Below, one piece after another: positions 23,566-35,916 of a stretch of 64,000 nucleotides of DNA. The stretch is taken from NCBI GenBank assembly GCA_905331475.1, contig CAJNYU010000714.1, forward strand, positions 1-64,000, read 5' to 3'. Source of the stretch: Rotaria socialis (taxonomy: Eukaryota; Rotifera; Eurotatoria; Philodinida; Philodinidae). The translations under genes were made by a program, and so were the position numbers. The notes beneath the pieces were generated by a model. The model did no database searches. It worked only from the letters and a program-made list of their open reading frames with translations, and was not told where the DNA came from. How positions within the stretch are numbered: position 1 is the stretch's first letter; each line of letters opens with the position of its first letter.

Positions 23566-26077
23566 ATGAATCTCAATTAAATATATCAGGGATTTTGATT
23601 GATGTGTAGAATTCAAGTTTTGTTTTACATAATAAAAAAATGAATCCGTTAATAATAATATATATATATACAACAATAAATAAATAAATAAATAAATAAA
23701 TCACTAAAAACAAATATATATTAATTGAATTAAATCATATAAATGGTAAAAGTAAATAGTAGCTATGAATGAGTTCTTCTATATAAAAATAATGACCTGT
23801 ATTACATTTGTTTACAATAAAAAAGAACCGTTTCCATTACAAGATTTTTCTGATTTAAAATACGGGCATGTCTTTTATGTGCATATTTTAATGAATCTAT
23901 CACATAAGTGTTTGATTATGAAACGAATATTTATTGTTTATGAGAAAAAAAAATCAATTTAATATTCATATTTTTAAGTAATTTGAAGTTATTGGTCTTC
24001 TTGATTCACTTCAGCTTTGATTCAATAAATAAGGTAATAGTTATATGTCAAAATGAATATCAGAGCTCGTTTTTTAAATGTTTGATGAAAATATTATCGA
24101 ATATTAAGTTTGTAATTTCAATAATTATACATTATCTGTCATTAATTGAAAGATTCTTATAATAGCCATGAGGCTGTGTTTTTTCCTATGAACTATTTTT
24201 GGTATCATTAAATATAATTGGAATACTTTCTTCTTCTACAAAGAAAATTTTTCAAGATTTGATCATAGCTATTTTTATTTATATTCACAAGAGCTCCAAA
24301 ATTTAATCATAAATATTTAATTTCAATTTTTTCCGAAGTAACGATTAGCATAACTAATCTAAACAGCGATCTGAATACAAAATATTGTGATGAACAAGAA
24401 TTTAACAGAAACAAATCTCTGATCGTATTCCCAAAGTTCAGAATGTTTAATAGAATTGACAGCATAATTTGCCGACAAAAATAGCTTAAAATAAAATGGA
24501 TTTTTTTTCACTATGCAGAACAATAGAATTCTATGAAGGAAATTTTAAAAAATCTTTATTTTGTTGATTATTTTATGAATATTGAACAAGAAGACTTTTG
24601 CATTTTTGATTAGCATCATTGTGTTTGATGACTATGCATATTGATATGAAGAGTTAATACACGACATGATATATAATGTGTTCGGAGCCATTAGTCTATT
24701 TCTATCAAAGATTTCGTTCCAGCTTGTAACATTTAAGCACGATTATTTCATTTTATTTTAAAACAATTTTGTTTCTGTTCATTGTTCAGAACATTCCTGT
24801 ACGTATATGATCTTTGTAATTCATATAAGTTGCTGTATTTTTAACATGATAGGATACATTCGTTTAAATACAGTCGGCACTAGACGAAAGATTTTGTTCA
24901 TTCAAACTCTGTTAAAAATCATAATTTGACCACAAGTGTTCTTGCATAACACTTAAGCATATTTATTATGAGCAAAATTAGTCACAAAGCAGTCTCTGTA
25001 TGGATTTTGGACTTGTTGCAACAGGCTAGCTTAACTTCAATATTGGTCTTTGCTATTCATCAAAAAGAATCATAATACAATATAGAATCATAGTTCTAAA
25101 CAATTTCAATAAGTCTTAAATTCGTGTCGAAAATACTAGCTATATGATTCTTGTGAAAGCACAAATAACAAGACAGTTAGCTTCAGGATCGCAAAAGTTA
25201 GAAATGGTCGTAAATATATGTAAACATTACGAATAGCTTATGTACACAAATTATGCTTTCAAGACATTTGAGTGGAAATCTTTTGTTCGAATTTCGATTT
25301 TCTTTACAAAGGAAAAAGCAAGACATACTCATTAGTAGGTAATTAAAAATCTATTAAAATTTATGTTTGTTTAGATTCTGTCGATTGTATTTCCGATATT
25401 TAACGAAAGTCAAACACAGTGAAGTTTGCAGATAACTTTTTTACTGGGAGAAATTACATCAATCTCACAAAGAAAGATAGCACCAATCAGGAAGAAACTT
25501 CTATTAACAAGTATTTTAATTAGTTTCATTTTCATTGCCAAACGATCGAGACGTGTAATCATAGTTTAAAGTAACAAACAAACAAACAATATGCCTGCAT
25601 TATTAGTAGTTTTCTTCTTCTATGATTGTGTAAAGAGAAGAGTAATTTTTCATGACAGTTTGACTTTTAAGAATAAACGAATTTTTTTACGAATGAGACC
25701 ATTGATCAACTGACATCATGACGCATAACATACGATTTTTCTTTTCGTTTCATCACTGCATTGCAACAAACTTTCAATCAGAAAGTGGTAAAGGCCACGT
25801 ATATGAATAAAATCTCTCTCTCTCTTAATATTTATATAAATGCAAACGTAACGCAAAACATATGTGTTTGCAGGAGAAGAAGAAAAAAAAGGCAAAGACA
25901 AGAAATGTATTTTTTTATGCCGCTGAATAATGTAAAAGAAAAGAACAAAAAAAATGGAGAAGGTCTCAGGGTAACGTAAAAACTTTGACAAGAAGCGGAA
26001 TCATCAAGGTTGTAGAGAAAGGAAAAAAATCTTACTTCTTTTCTATTTTTTTGGTTTGTAAGCACGCGTGATTCACC
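23566..26077. other. Gene-free region
   Basis: AT-rich spacer with an (AAAT)n-type tetranucleotide microsatellite at about 23677-23702. No coding exon, RNA gene or transposon was recognised on either strand. Confidence 0.5.
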
Positions 26078-26703
26078 ATGAAATGGCAAGGTTGTTCGCA
26101 AATTTTTCAAACATTCGTAGTTAGTATCATCCTTTGTTGTCTTATCCAAGGTTCGTTCACTTAATAAGTCCAATGAGTGCAATGTCACTTTTAATTATTT
26201 TTCTATATTAGTTGATGGCAAAAAAATACGTCGCCGACGTCAATATATTTACAACAACTATGGTAATTATGCACTGAATCCTGCAGCAGCATCCTACTAT
26301 GACCCGAATGGTGCTGATATCTATTCGAATAATGCTCACCGATACAATCGTTTCGTTGTTGGTGGAGTAGCTTATCAATATCCAACGCCTGTTAATGTTA
26401 TGAGTGGTGGTTCCTACAATCCACAACAATATAATGCTTATCCAAGTGGAGCTAGTGGTGATTATTATGGTAATACCATAAACGTTGTGTTCTAAACAAA
26501 AGAATAATAATAGTTTTGTCTTCATAGCTAATATGAACAATATGAGATTACCGTCACCAGATGGATGGTATTCCGCATATTATTTTCAAGGATATCCTTT
26601 TCTACCACGCTATAATAGTGCTCAGCGTCATTCAAATATGGCAATCATTATTAAACTATTTTTTATGATTTTTACCTGCCTGATTTGTGCAAATGTTCTG
26701 TAA
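26078..26703 (+). CDS. Small secreted Tyr/Asn-rich protein with hydrophobic tail
   Basis: Exons 26078-26150, 26212-26469 and 26528-26703 encode 168 aa. All introns are phase 1 and GT-AG. The N-terminus (FQTFVVSIILCCLIQ) is a signal peptide. It is followed by a basic KKIRRRRQ segment, possibly a processing site. The middle is rich in Tyr, Asn, Gly, Pro and Ser (NNYGNYALNPAAASYYDPNG type). The C-terminus is hydrophobic (MAIIIKLFFMIFTCLICANV) after a small-residue stretch, fitting either a GPI-anchor signal or a membrane anchor. No family was recognised. A matrix or surface-coat role is inference. The hAT-like element inserted 172 bases beyond the stop. Confidence 0.72.
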
Positions 26704-26761
26704 ATACGTATTTCATTTAAGACATGTGTTCTTAAGCATAAAAGTATATTAATTACATAAA

Positions 26762-26767
26762 AATAAA
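26762..26767 (+). terminator. Poly(A) signal of the Tyr-rich gene
   Basis: AATAAA lies 58 bases after the stop codon and upstream of the hAT-like insertion. Confidence 0.5.
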
Positions 26768-26875
26768 TTTAGATCATTCTTCTGTAGTATCTAATCATTT
26801 TCATGTGATATCTGCCTTTTTTAATTTAAAATTGATTAATTTTTATGAGGTTCAATATTGTTAAACTGTTCGATA

Positions 26876-28289
26876 CAGGGCTCCTAATGGGATGGGATAA
26901 TCCCATCCCATCCCATGGGACAACTTGTTTTCTTGAGATATCCCATGGGATGGGATGGGATGAGTTCCTAATTCCATGGGAAATGTGATTATTTTTTTTA
27001 AAGAAAAATGATTATTCATTTATGTCACACTTGACAATAGGTGAAAAGTGTGAATATTATCATTCTTTTTCTGTACTGGTCATTAACCCAACTCCGAGCT
27101 CTATTCGAACAATTGAATAAAGAATACGATAAAACATAGAAAACAGAAATAAACATAAATGTTCTTTTTGTTTGAATGTTTTAATAAAATATCATCATCT
27201 TTTGTTTTATAAATTGTTCAATATCACCTTCTATAATTATTTCTTCCTCATTATCATCCTTAGTTTCGGATAAACAGGAATATTCAGTTGAGAAAGTCAA
27301 ATTTCGTTTACAACATCACAAGCAGAATTAAAAGGTATTGATAATGATATTCCAAGCAGGAATGCACCAATTTCTAGTACATGGTACGATAGATACAAAT
27401 TTTGCCTAATGTAGGAGGCAGGCGTCCTCTGATTCCGTTCCAGATATCAGCCAAGATCATCTTTTTCGATCTATGAAAAACTATGATCCAAATTTATTAA
27501 AGATGAAAAAGCGTTTTTGGATTTGACTCCCAATTCCAATTTTCAAGTCGTTTTCCGTCAAATTCTGCCAAATCCAACCTAGTTTCAAACTTTCAATTTG
27601 CATTACACAAATTCTAAGAATAGATTTGAAAAAGAGTTCAAAACTGAACAGAAAAATATGAAGAAAGAGATGTTCAATCGATAATTCTCACTACCGGGCA
27701 CGTCATTTTTAAGTAGGGAAAAGATCCAATCCCGTCAATTCCTTGAATTTTTTATCCAATGTTTACATGTTCTCAGCATTGGGAGTTATGGATTAAGCCT
27801 CTTTTTACTTATTCTTTTTTTCTGTTCAGTCTTGAACGTTCTTTTCAAATCTATTCTTAGAATTTGTGTAATGCAAACTGCAAGTCTGAAACTGAATTGG
27901 ATTTGACCAAAAACGACTTGAAAATTCAAATTCTGAGTCAAATCCGAAAACGTTTTATAATCTTTCATAAATCTCAGCTATCGTTTTACATAGAGCAAAA
28001 AAATGGTCTTGGCTGATATATGGAATCAGAGGACCGCTCCACTCTACATCAGGCAAAAATGTCATCTTTCTTGCAATGTACTAGAAATTGGTGCATCCCT
28101 AATTCCAATATTCAAATCGGAATGCTGGAAAACTTCGAATTTTCAGTTACAAAAAAAATAAACCTTGATTTTCAGTAAGATTTTTCGTAATATAACCAAT
28201 CCCATGGGAGCCCATGGGATGGGATGGGACGACTTGCATTATCCCACGGGACGAAAATTTCGTCCCATCCCATCCCATTAGGAGCCCTG
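26876..28289. mobile_element. Nonautonomous hAT-like transposon, 1.4 kb, 8-bp TSD
   Basis: The element begins CAGGGCTCCTAATGGGATGG and ends with the exact reverse complement. Perfect 8-bp direct repeats GTTCGATA flank it at 26868-26875 and 28290-28297, which is the hAT signature. Many GGGATGGGAT motifs and their complements lie within about 100 bases of each end and could be transposase-binding sites. Inside, 27350-27672 is an inverted repeat of 27796-28110. No transposase frame is present, so it would depend on an enzyme encoded elsewhere. The intact target duplication suggests a fairly recent insertion. Confidence 0.92.
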
Positions 28290-28455
28290 GTTCGATAGTA
28301 TGTTAGGATCGATAGACTTCAGAAGTGTTGTTATTCATCTGTTCATACTGTTGCATATGCCGTAACAATAGTTACCCCATGATTCTTTGTTTCTTCTGGT
28401 TTCCCCCCGTTGATGGCAAAAATAAAAGGAGAAAAATAAAAGCCAATCAGAAACT

Positions 28456-28525
28456 TTGCATTAAAATACACAACGTCGGCAAATTTTACTTTGCATTAAA
28501 GTACACAACGTCGGCAAATTTTACT
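28456..28525. repeat. Tandem repeat, 35 bp x 2
   Basis: Two adjacent 35-base copies (core TACACAACGTCGGCAAATTT) with one difference, ending 25 bases before the ATG of the Cys-rich gene. They probably lie in its 5' UTR or core promoter. Confidence 0.85.
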
Positions 28526-28550
28526 GTGCATCGAACAATCACAACTAATA

Positions 28551-29072
28551 ATGGAAGGCAACCAAACAGCAGAAAATTTTAGTGAGTAGAGAAAAGAACA
28601 TTACAAGAGTGAGTTTTTTTATTTCGTAGCTGGTACTCCGACTGGACAATTCATACCTAACAATAATCAACCAGAATCTCCACCACCACCATATGATCAA
28701 GTAACTCAACAAAGATCAAATAATCAAAGCAATCGTAGAAATGAAAATGGTAGAGACAGTTCTATACAACCATGTTGCTGTATTTGTTTTGGGTGCGATT
28801 GTTCTAATTGTTGTTGGTGCTGCGAGTGTTGTTTCTCAATCAACTGTCCAGAAATTTTAAATGGATTGTGTTCATGTATAAACTGTGATGCTTGTGTATG
28901 CTCTAATTGCAATTGCTGCACAGAATGTTTAGGTGGATTATGTTCGTGTATAAACTTTAATGACTGCCAATGTCCCAATTGCGATTGTTGTTCAGATTTA
29001 GACGCCTGTGGTGCTATTATGAGCGCGTGCGGTGCGATTTTTTCCTGTTTTGTTGAAATGAGCAAATCTTAA
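28551..29072 (+). CDS. Cys-rich small protein with PPPPY motif
   Basis: Exons 28551-28581 and 28630-29072 encode 157 aa. The donor is GTGAGT, the acceptor TTCGTAG, and the intron is 48 bases. There is no signal peptide. The N-terminal third is polar and contains ESPPPPYDQV, a PY motif of the type bound by WW domains of NEDD4-like ligases. From about residue 57 the protein is dense in Cys (CCCICFGCDCSNCCWCCECC and further CxC and CxxC groups), with two imperfect internal repeats around GLCSCIN. Cysteine clusters could be palmitoylated or bind metal. The overall plan (PY motif, then Cys-rich core) recalls cytosolic-face membrane-associated Cys-rich proteins, but I cannot name the family. Confidence 0.72.
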
Positions 29073-30920
29073 ATCACAGTTCGAGACTTTTCTGTAATAT
29101 AACATGTTTGAAACAAGTGCAAGTATCATACTATTATGACATAGAAAACTTGGGAAAAAAATATCACAAGTTCGAAATATAGATGGCAAATGAATCTCAT
29201 TCAATCAAGAATAAAGAATCCCATAATAGGTGTACAGGAACCAATATAAATTGCCTAATTCAATGTAAATGACAAAAGAAAAATATTTTTACTTTTTAAG
29301 TTATTTTCTAAATTTGAGTCAAAGTTATATTGAATATTTATTGTAATCGGATAATATTTAAGACTGATTACACCTTAAATTTTACAATGAATTCATCAAA
29401 CACTATGATTCATTAAATATATATTCAAAGTTTATAGTCACTGTGACATCATCTAGAGTTATTTCATTTGCATATGCGCATGATTCAACAGTACACGAAT
29501 AAGATATTTTTTTACAGGTTTAAAAGTTTAATGATTACTGATAAAAACAATTTAATTCTGAGAAAGTCTAAAACTGAGAGTACTGTCGACATATAAGAGT
29601 ATTTTCCTTCATAACATATCGTTTCTTATAACGGAAACATCGTATAACACATGGTCTGACGGAACAAGTGTTTGTTTGCTGCTTTCATAAAAAAATACTT
29701 TCAACACGAAGAGTAGCAATAAACCCAAAAAAAGTGAAGTTATAATATCATTCTAAACCTTCAGAAAAAGTTCTATGAAACAATAGCAATATCTCGATGC
29801 TTCTGATAGAGTAGACTTAGCATATTCAAACATGTACTATGACAGGTAGCACAGAAGACTGTATTTCTTCTTCTTACTGTTTCTAAACAAAATGAGTAGT
29901 AATCTAAAATAAGTTTTTAATAGATCAACCTGTGTTTTAGCCTTCTATATTAAAACTATCTAATTGTGATAACATTTCAGTATTGATTAAACTGATTAAA
30001 CGAAAACTAAAGTGACAACATATTTGATTAAACGGAATTCGAATCTGAGCAAAGCGCATAGAGACAGAAAACAAAAAATACCTTTCTATTTTCACCACGT
30101 TGAAAAATAGAACGAGACAGGTCATATGAGACAAGTTGCTGCTAGAGAGTTATTGTAGGATCATTTCAAGATGGATAACTTGTGTGTTTGAAGATAATAA
30201 TTACTCGATCAATATTTGTTGAGTGTATCTGGTAATTACGCCGAAATAAAGAATTAGGATGACAATTTGGACGATGACGACAACGAATAATGACACATTG
30301 GAGCTTACTTCATAATTTCCTTGCGATCTCCGCTTATTACAATAGCATAAAAAGCATTTTCACTAATATCATAATTTTCATTATTACTCGATAACACTTT
30401 TTAAAAGCAGTATCTCATTTCTGAAATCCTAATTAAAAGTTTTGAAAAGTCACAAACATCACGATGGTGCATTAGGTCAGACAGAATGTTGACCAGTATA
30501 TTTCTTCTTATTTATGAGAGGATGCCATGATTGTTTTTTTTCTATCGAATTTATTGGTTATGATGATATTTCAGCACGTCTGTATTGCTATTATGAATCT
30601 ATGAACCACGAAATCATGTACAATTTATAGAAAAATATTTAGGGATCATTTAAACATTGTAATAACATTAACTCCTGTAGTTGTTGATACTTAAAATAAC
30701 GTTTTATATTTTCTATATGACTTCTCGTCCGATCACTTCTTGTATTCGTGACTTCTTTTTCTTTTGTTCATCTACAAGGCATACAAATGTCACTTCTCTA
30801 CGCATGACTTTTCTCTCAGTAAAAGACAAATACTCTAAGATAAATAGTTAAATATCTTGTTTTTCTCTGTTTCATTTTAAATATATACATTTATCTAGGC
30901 AAAGAGGTTATACGTATGTG
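29073..30920. other. Gene-free region
   Basis: No coding exons, repeats or RNA genes were recognised. The last 50 bases contain a TTTATCTAG acceptor-like site (near 30897), so a 5' exon of the next gene may lie here. Confidence 0.45.
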
Positions 30921-31226
30921 ATGTCAATTTCTATGATCTCCAATACAAAGGAGAATCTATATCGAGTAACTCAACAGCCTGATACATCAGACAAATTAGA
31001 ATATGCACCGAAGTCAAACGAAACGCAAAGTGGTAAAAGTTCTTCACGAAACTGGAGTAGAGATCATTGGTGGAACTGTTGCTGTTTATGGTACTGGTGT
31101 TGGTGGTACGCCTACAATAATAATCAATCGAATTCAGTCAATGATTGTTGTTGCTTATACAATGATTCTGGCTTTGGATGTCACTTAAGTGGCTGCAGTG
31201 ACTGTGACTGTGACCTTTTAACTTAA
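30921..31226 (+). CDS. Small Cys/Trp-rich protein, possible paralogue of the 28551 gene
   Basis: Frame of 101 aa from the ATG at 30921. The N-terminal half is polar (YRVTQQPDTSDK). The second half carries WWNCCCLWYWCWW and CSDCDCD clusters. The VTQQ segment followed by Ser/Asn-rich sequence and then a CCC block echoes the Cys-rich protein at 28551-29072 (YDQVTQQRSNNQ, then CCCIC), so they may be diverged relatives. A possible acceptor 18 bases upstream means an extra 5' exon cannot be excluded. AATAAA follows at 31269. No function is assigned. Confidence 0.5.
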   Translation: MSISMISNTKENLYRVTQQPDTSDKLEYAPKSNETQSGKSSSRNWSRDHWWNCCCLWYWCWWYAYNNNQSNSVNDCCCLYNDSGFGCHLSGCSDCDCDLLT

Positions 31227-31268
31227 TTGACTCAGGAGTTTCTTATTTAGATTTCTCTTGTATCATAA

Positions 31269-31274
31269 AAATAA
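31269..31274 (+). terminator. Poly(A) signal
   Basis: AATAAA lies 43 bases after the stop codon of the small Cys/Trp-rich gene. Confidence 0.5.
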
Positions 31275-31906
31275 AGCATTATAATTATTTATTTATTTTT
31301 ATCAGTCCATATCGACTGGGCTGTAGATCATCAACACATTAAAGTAAAGCGATAGATTTAATTGGTTACGATTGTAAAATAATTTTTAAAGAAGGTTTTT
31401 ATTTTGTAAAAATTTGCAAATATTGAACTACATCTACGATTAAAAGAGCGTGCATTTTGTCGAACACCGATTTTATGGAGTTCTAAATATAGTTCACGCA
31501 AAAACAATTTTTCAATGGACACATCTTTTTAAAAGAACTGTGTACCCGATATCAGCTCTCTCTCTCTCTCTCTCTCTACGATCTGATCAAGGGAGAAGTA
31601 GGTGATTTCAATAGCTGAAATCCTCTGAAATCAGTCGAAATCACTAGACATAATCGTTATCTGTATGCGCTGCGGAAAAGATTGAAATCCAGGAAAATTT
31701 AAAATTTTGACAGAAAAGATCAAATTTTCTGGTACTCCTGTCAAATTTTTAATGGCCATGTAAAATTTTTCAGAATTTTCTTTTCTCTATGAATGTACAC
31801 ATGAACATTTTGAGAAATTGGGATGTACAATGAGATAGATACGAAAATATCAGCTTCCAATTTCGCTTCTGTTGACTTTACTGCAACAAGTATAATGACC
31901 TAACGG

Positions 31907-32020
31907 TATATGGAATTGGTAGATTGGTCGATTTGTAGAGATGGTTTGTGGTCTGCACATAGATGATGTCGACCGGTTCATGGGGTTTTTGCAGGCTGAC
32001 CAATCTACCAGTTCCATATA
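31907..32020. repeat. Short foldback, 23-bp arms
   Basis: TATATGGAATTGGTAGATTG at 31907 pairs with the reverse complement ending at 32020, one mismatch over 23 bases. Probably a MITE nested in the larger hAT-like element. Confidence 0.7.
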
Positions 32021-32570
32021 TATGAGATATTAGTATAATAGAAGTGATCATAATTAATTAAAACCACTTTTTGACTAATAGTAATGATAAATAACAATAA
32101 CTCAATGACACTAGCGTTCAAGCATACTATCAAACTTCTATTCAGATATTATCAATAGTTTTTTGCATTATTCTTGATCACTCATGTGTGACAAAAATTA
32201 TTAGCGCAGTCTCTTTAAGGCTAATATTTCGAACTCATATGCATCATTTACGATAATAAACTAAATCATAAAAAGTTTAGCATAAAATCTCCGTAATCAT
32301 CTACCTCATTTGTAAGGCGTACAATCCGACTCGTAACTATTTGCTAATGTCTGCAATGGAACGATAAACTAGATACTAGTGTCTGTAATTATGAAATAGC
32401 TTGCTTCTAATGTCTATAATCGGCAGTTCTCATTATTTTTTGTATTGTCATGACGAAAAGAAAGTGGAAATAGAAGTCTAACTTCTGTAATCTCTCATTA
32501 GTTGAGAGAGTAGTCATTAATCTCTATCGTGGAAAGAGGAAAGAGACTTTAAAAAGCTTGTACTTAAACT

Positions 32571-32622
32571 AGGGTGTATATGTGGGTATGAGAAAAGAAG
32601 AGGCACCCCACATCCACACCTT
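32571..32622. repeat. Degenerate telomere-like hairpin
   Basis: AGGGTGTATATGTGGGTATG faces GGCACCCCACATCCACACCTT after about a dozen bases. The arms pair with a few mismatches and have the same GGTGT/GTGGG character as the hairpin at 3195-3260. Confidence 0.45.
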
Positions 32623-33829
32623 CATGAGCAATCAGGCTCGATTGTGTGTAGGTACTACATATCGTGCTATGAGTATCGTGAGTCTTTTCAAACTGTATAG
32701 ATCTTTCAATGTGAGAAGTCTACAAACTAGCTATTGTGTGTATTTTATTTGAGAATGAAGTAGACTCTATTCATTTGTTTTAATATAGATTCTTTTATGG
32801 AGAATTAGACCCATGTGCACAAGTTTCCATGGCTACCTTACTTTTCGCATACTCAGCATGGGTTTCTAGTCGTGTACAATAATTTTGCCTTGCAATGTTT
32901 GACAATTTTCTAATCGAGACATGCATAGAGCTCTGTTATGTGTATAGCTACTGTTTACTTCTTTGATTCCACTATTGGTAGAACAGTTATCAAACAGCAG
33001 GTTTGACAGCTCATGACTTTGCTATATATTCCATTTTGCTAATCCACATGCAAAGTAAATTGGGTAAACTTAAGAGAAATCTTAATACCGCAGTTTCCTT
33101 GTACAAAAGTTACGAAGCTGATCGGACTAAGGTTAGCCCCAGTTACTGCAGTGACGGTCTGATAATTGAGTTAGAGTTTGACTGAAATTAGAAGTTAGTA
33201 TAATCCTATTCTTAACATCTGACTTTTCTTCCAAATAGGTGATACTTATGGTAAAGCTAATTGTGCAATTTCAGAAAATAATGCATCGTTTGATCGATAA
33301 GGAAAAAATAACTCCTTCCATACAACTGAAGTCCTCATATGCATAGTAGATTCTCTTTGAAGTTTCTGAATTTCTCTAGATCAATGAATTTCTTATTACA
33401 ACACACGGAAACTGGAGTAGAATTTGATGTACGATTTGGATAAATTTCTTCATGAAAATCAATGAATTCTGTGTTTTGTTTCTGTATGGAGCGAATCGAA
33501 TCAAGATTTTCTTGCTGATTCCGATCCCTGTTGTCAAGCGATATTCAATGGTTAGAAATTGTCAAAAGTTCTTATTTTTAACATTTTGCAAATAACTACG
33601 AAATTAATTTTGTAATATCGGGTATTTTTTCTTTTGCTTCTGCATTCTATAGATTTCTTCGCTAAAACTTATATTTTCTTATACATTCTATCTGCGTATG
33701 TTAATACGAGTTCATAAACGAAAAACATTTTAACCGTAGTAAAAAATATAAGTATTATGACAAATTGGTGAAGTCATCGGAATTCACATGAAATCAATTG
33801 AAATCATGAAATCAGTTACTTCCCCCTTG

Positions 33830-35916
33830 GATCTGACAGAAGTCTATTTAATAGATGTTTCTGCTTGTGGATGTGTAGGGTTCTCTCTCTCTCTCTCTCT
33901 CTGAAGGTTTATTCTTGTGTGAAATGGTGTAAGAAACAAATATTCGACTACATTATCGCCTATGATCTGTTATTTTATGCAAATTATTTTGATGAAAAAA
34001 ATTGTGATTTGTATCACAAAAATATTGAATATAACATTTCTGTTTCAAAAGAAATCTAGAGTGGTGAAAGAAGTTGAACAACAATGTCCTGTTTTTCTTT
34101 ACTTTCTGTAAAAACACAACCGACAACAAGTCGTTCAATGACTGCTATATTTAGTAAGTACATGTATATAAACTCAACAAATTTCAGTTTGCTTATCGCA
34201 AATACGCCTTCATTTCGACTACAGTGAAAGATAATATAAAAAAAACGAAAAGTGCTCATTTGTTAGTATGCTTTGTGTGATATAACTAGTAATAGTTCTT
34301 TTATCGAGCATACTCCATGAGAGAAAACAACTTCTTCCGTACAATAAACTAATTTATTTTGAAAAATCTTAATGTTACAGTTCTGAAAAAAGTTTGCATT
34401 TGGAAATCTGTAAGATGCTCGGGGAAAATCAGATTTTTTATAATTTTTTAGCAGAAAAAATGACGTTGAATTAAATCTATTGAGATTCAATGAAGGTACT
34501 TCTCTATCGATCATGATAAATTATTTACTTTCCTTAGTGACAGTTAACTTCACTACTAATAAGACTTTTGCCAATTTTTGAGAATTTGTTATTTTCGTTC
34601 TGACGTAGTCTGATAGAGTGTAAAGTTCTCGACAAAATGGGCATGCTCGGAAACTATCAAATATGCTAGCTCATAAAAAGTGAAGTTCATTTTTTTGGAA
34701 ATGTTTACAACGCAGAAGAATCGCAGTGAGTTTAAACAAGGGATGGCCCTACTCTGTGATAATCGTATTAAGAAAAACTGGAACTTTTATTAGATTTATG
34801 TGTTTGATAACTTAAAGACATGACATTTTATTGAAAATTTTATAGTTACTGCTTCAGACTACGCCAGAATGAAAATAGCAAATTCTCAAAAATTCATAAA
34901 ATCGTCAAGCTAGTGAATTCGTCTGCTACTGCAGAAATCAAATGATTTATTTAGGTCGATCGAGAAGAACCTTTTTCTAGTTAATCTCAATAGATTTAAG
35001 TCAACGTAATGTTTTTGTTGAATCAAGCTATAAGAAAACTGGTATTTCTTGGTCATGAGTACATTAAAGATGAACACGATTATTCATCTCTGATATAAAA
35101 TAACCTGGATCGGCATGATACTGGTTATTAAATACATTCGTGCCTATAGATATTGTATTATGACTACAATGTATAAGTTTCATATTTCGAATAATACGTC
35201 AAGATCACAACACAGTTTAAAGTTATCAGAAATTAAATCTCGATAGAGATTTAATAATAAATTCGTTAGAAAATCATTCGTCATTCGACTCGACGAATCT
35301 AATACTGAATCTTTTTAGTCTACTTTACGACTTTTATATCAGCTAGTGTTCTTCAATTACAGAAATAAATTTCAATGAGTGTAAACATTAAAATTCAAAA
35401 ATAAGTCTATTCAATAATCATCTATATCTGACACAATAATTAACTGATGATCAATGTATATCATTATAAATTCGAACCAAATCTATACAAACTTTAAGTC
35501 AACAGTTGATCCAGTACGCTCAAAAATATTTTTACATTTATTATTTGCTAGTAATATTCAATATCGAATTAATCAGTATCAGATAGATTTATCATGGTTA
35601 TGTTTTCTCAAAGTACATTTTGAAATCAGTTTAAAAGTCGACCGAACTCTAAAGATCCTTATAACTAAACAGTATAATAGAGATAGTTTCCAATGGGATA
35701 AGTATTGATAAGAGGTACACATATTAGTCGATTTCTATTCATCATTGAAAAGCACTCGACTCAGAGGATATCAGTGTGTACGAGCGACCTCTCTTGGGAA
35801 ACGATACATTTTGTTCTCCTTAGAACCCCTATCAATTCATTTCTCTCAATTTCCTCATTCAAAATCTCATCGTTCAATAGATATTTGAATTTATCTACAT
35901 ACTAGTATCTTTTCCG
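33830..35916. other. Spacer upstream of CLPB
   Basis: Holds a (CT)n run at about 33882-33902 and a long degenerate inverted repeat (34430-35045, listed separately). The last few hundred bases are AT-rich with no clear TATA box. An acceptor-like CTAG (35904-35905) sits 11 bases before the CLPB ATG. Confidence 0.5.
34430..35045. mobile_element. Long degenerate foldback
   Basis: The segment at 34445-34613 is the approximate reverse complement of 34850-35030. Clear anchors are TTTTTGAGAATTTG plus CTGACGTAGTCTGA against their complements, and AAATCTATTGAGATT against AATCTCAATAGATTT. Many indels show age. No target duplication could be defined. Confidence 0.65.

Larger units (their letters stand above)
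31588..33829. mobile_element. Second hAT-like nonautonomous element, 2.2 kb
   Basis: The left end starts CAAGGGAGAAGTAGGTGATT. The right end, read on the opposite strand, starts CAAGGGGGAAGTAACTGATT. Over 23 bases the ends agree at 20. The flanks are GATCTGAT (31580-31587) and GATCTGAC (33830-33837), an 8-bp target duplication with one change. Subterminal GAAATCA-type motifs are repeated at both ends. No transposase was found. Nested inside are a smaller foldback (31907-32020) and a telomere-like hairpin (32571-32622). Compared with the element at 26876 it is older and unrelated in terminal sequence. A (CT)n run abuts it on the left. Confidence 0.75.

Noticed and set aside
23677-23702. Tetranucleotide repeat considered as a CRISPR-like array
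   Set aside because: Simple microsatellite with no spacers; nothing in the window resembles CRISPR.
31003-31188. 61-codon alternative frame overlapping the small Cys/Trp-rich gene
   Set aside because: The other frame has structured Cys clusters and a matching relative nearby.
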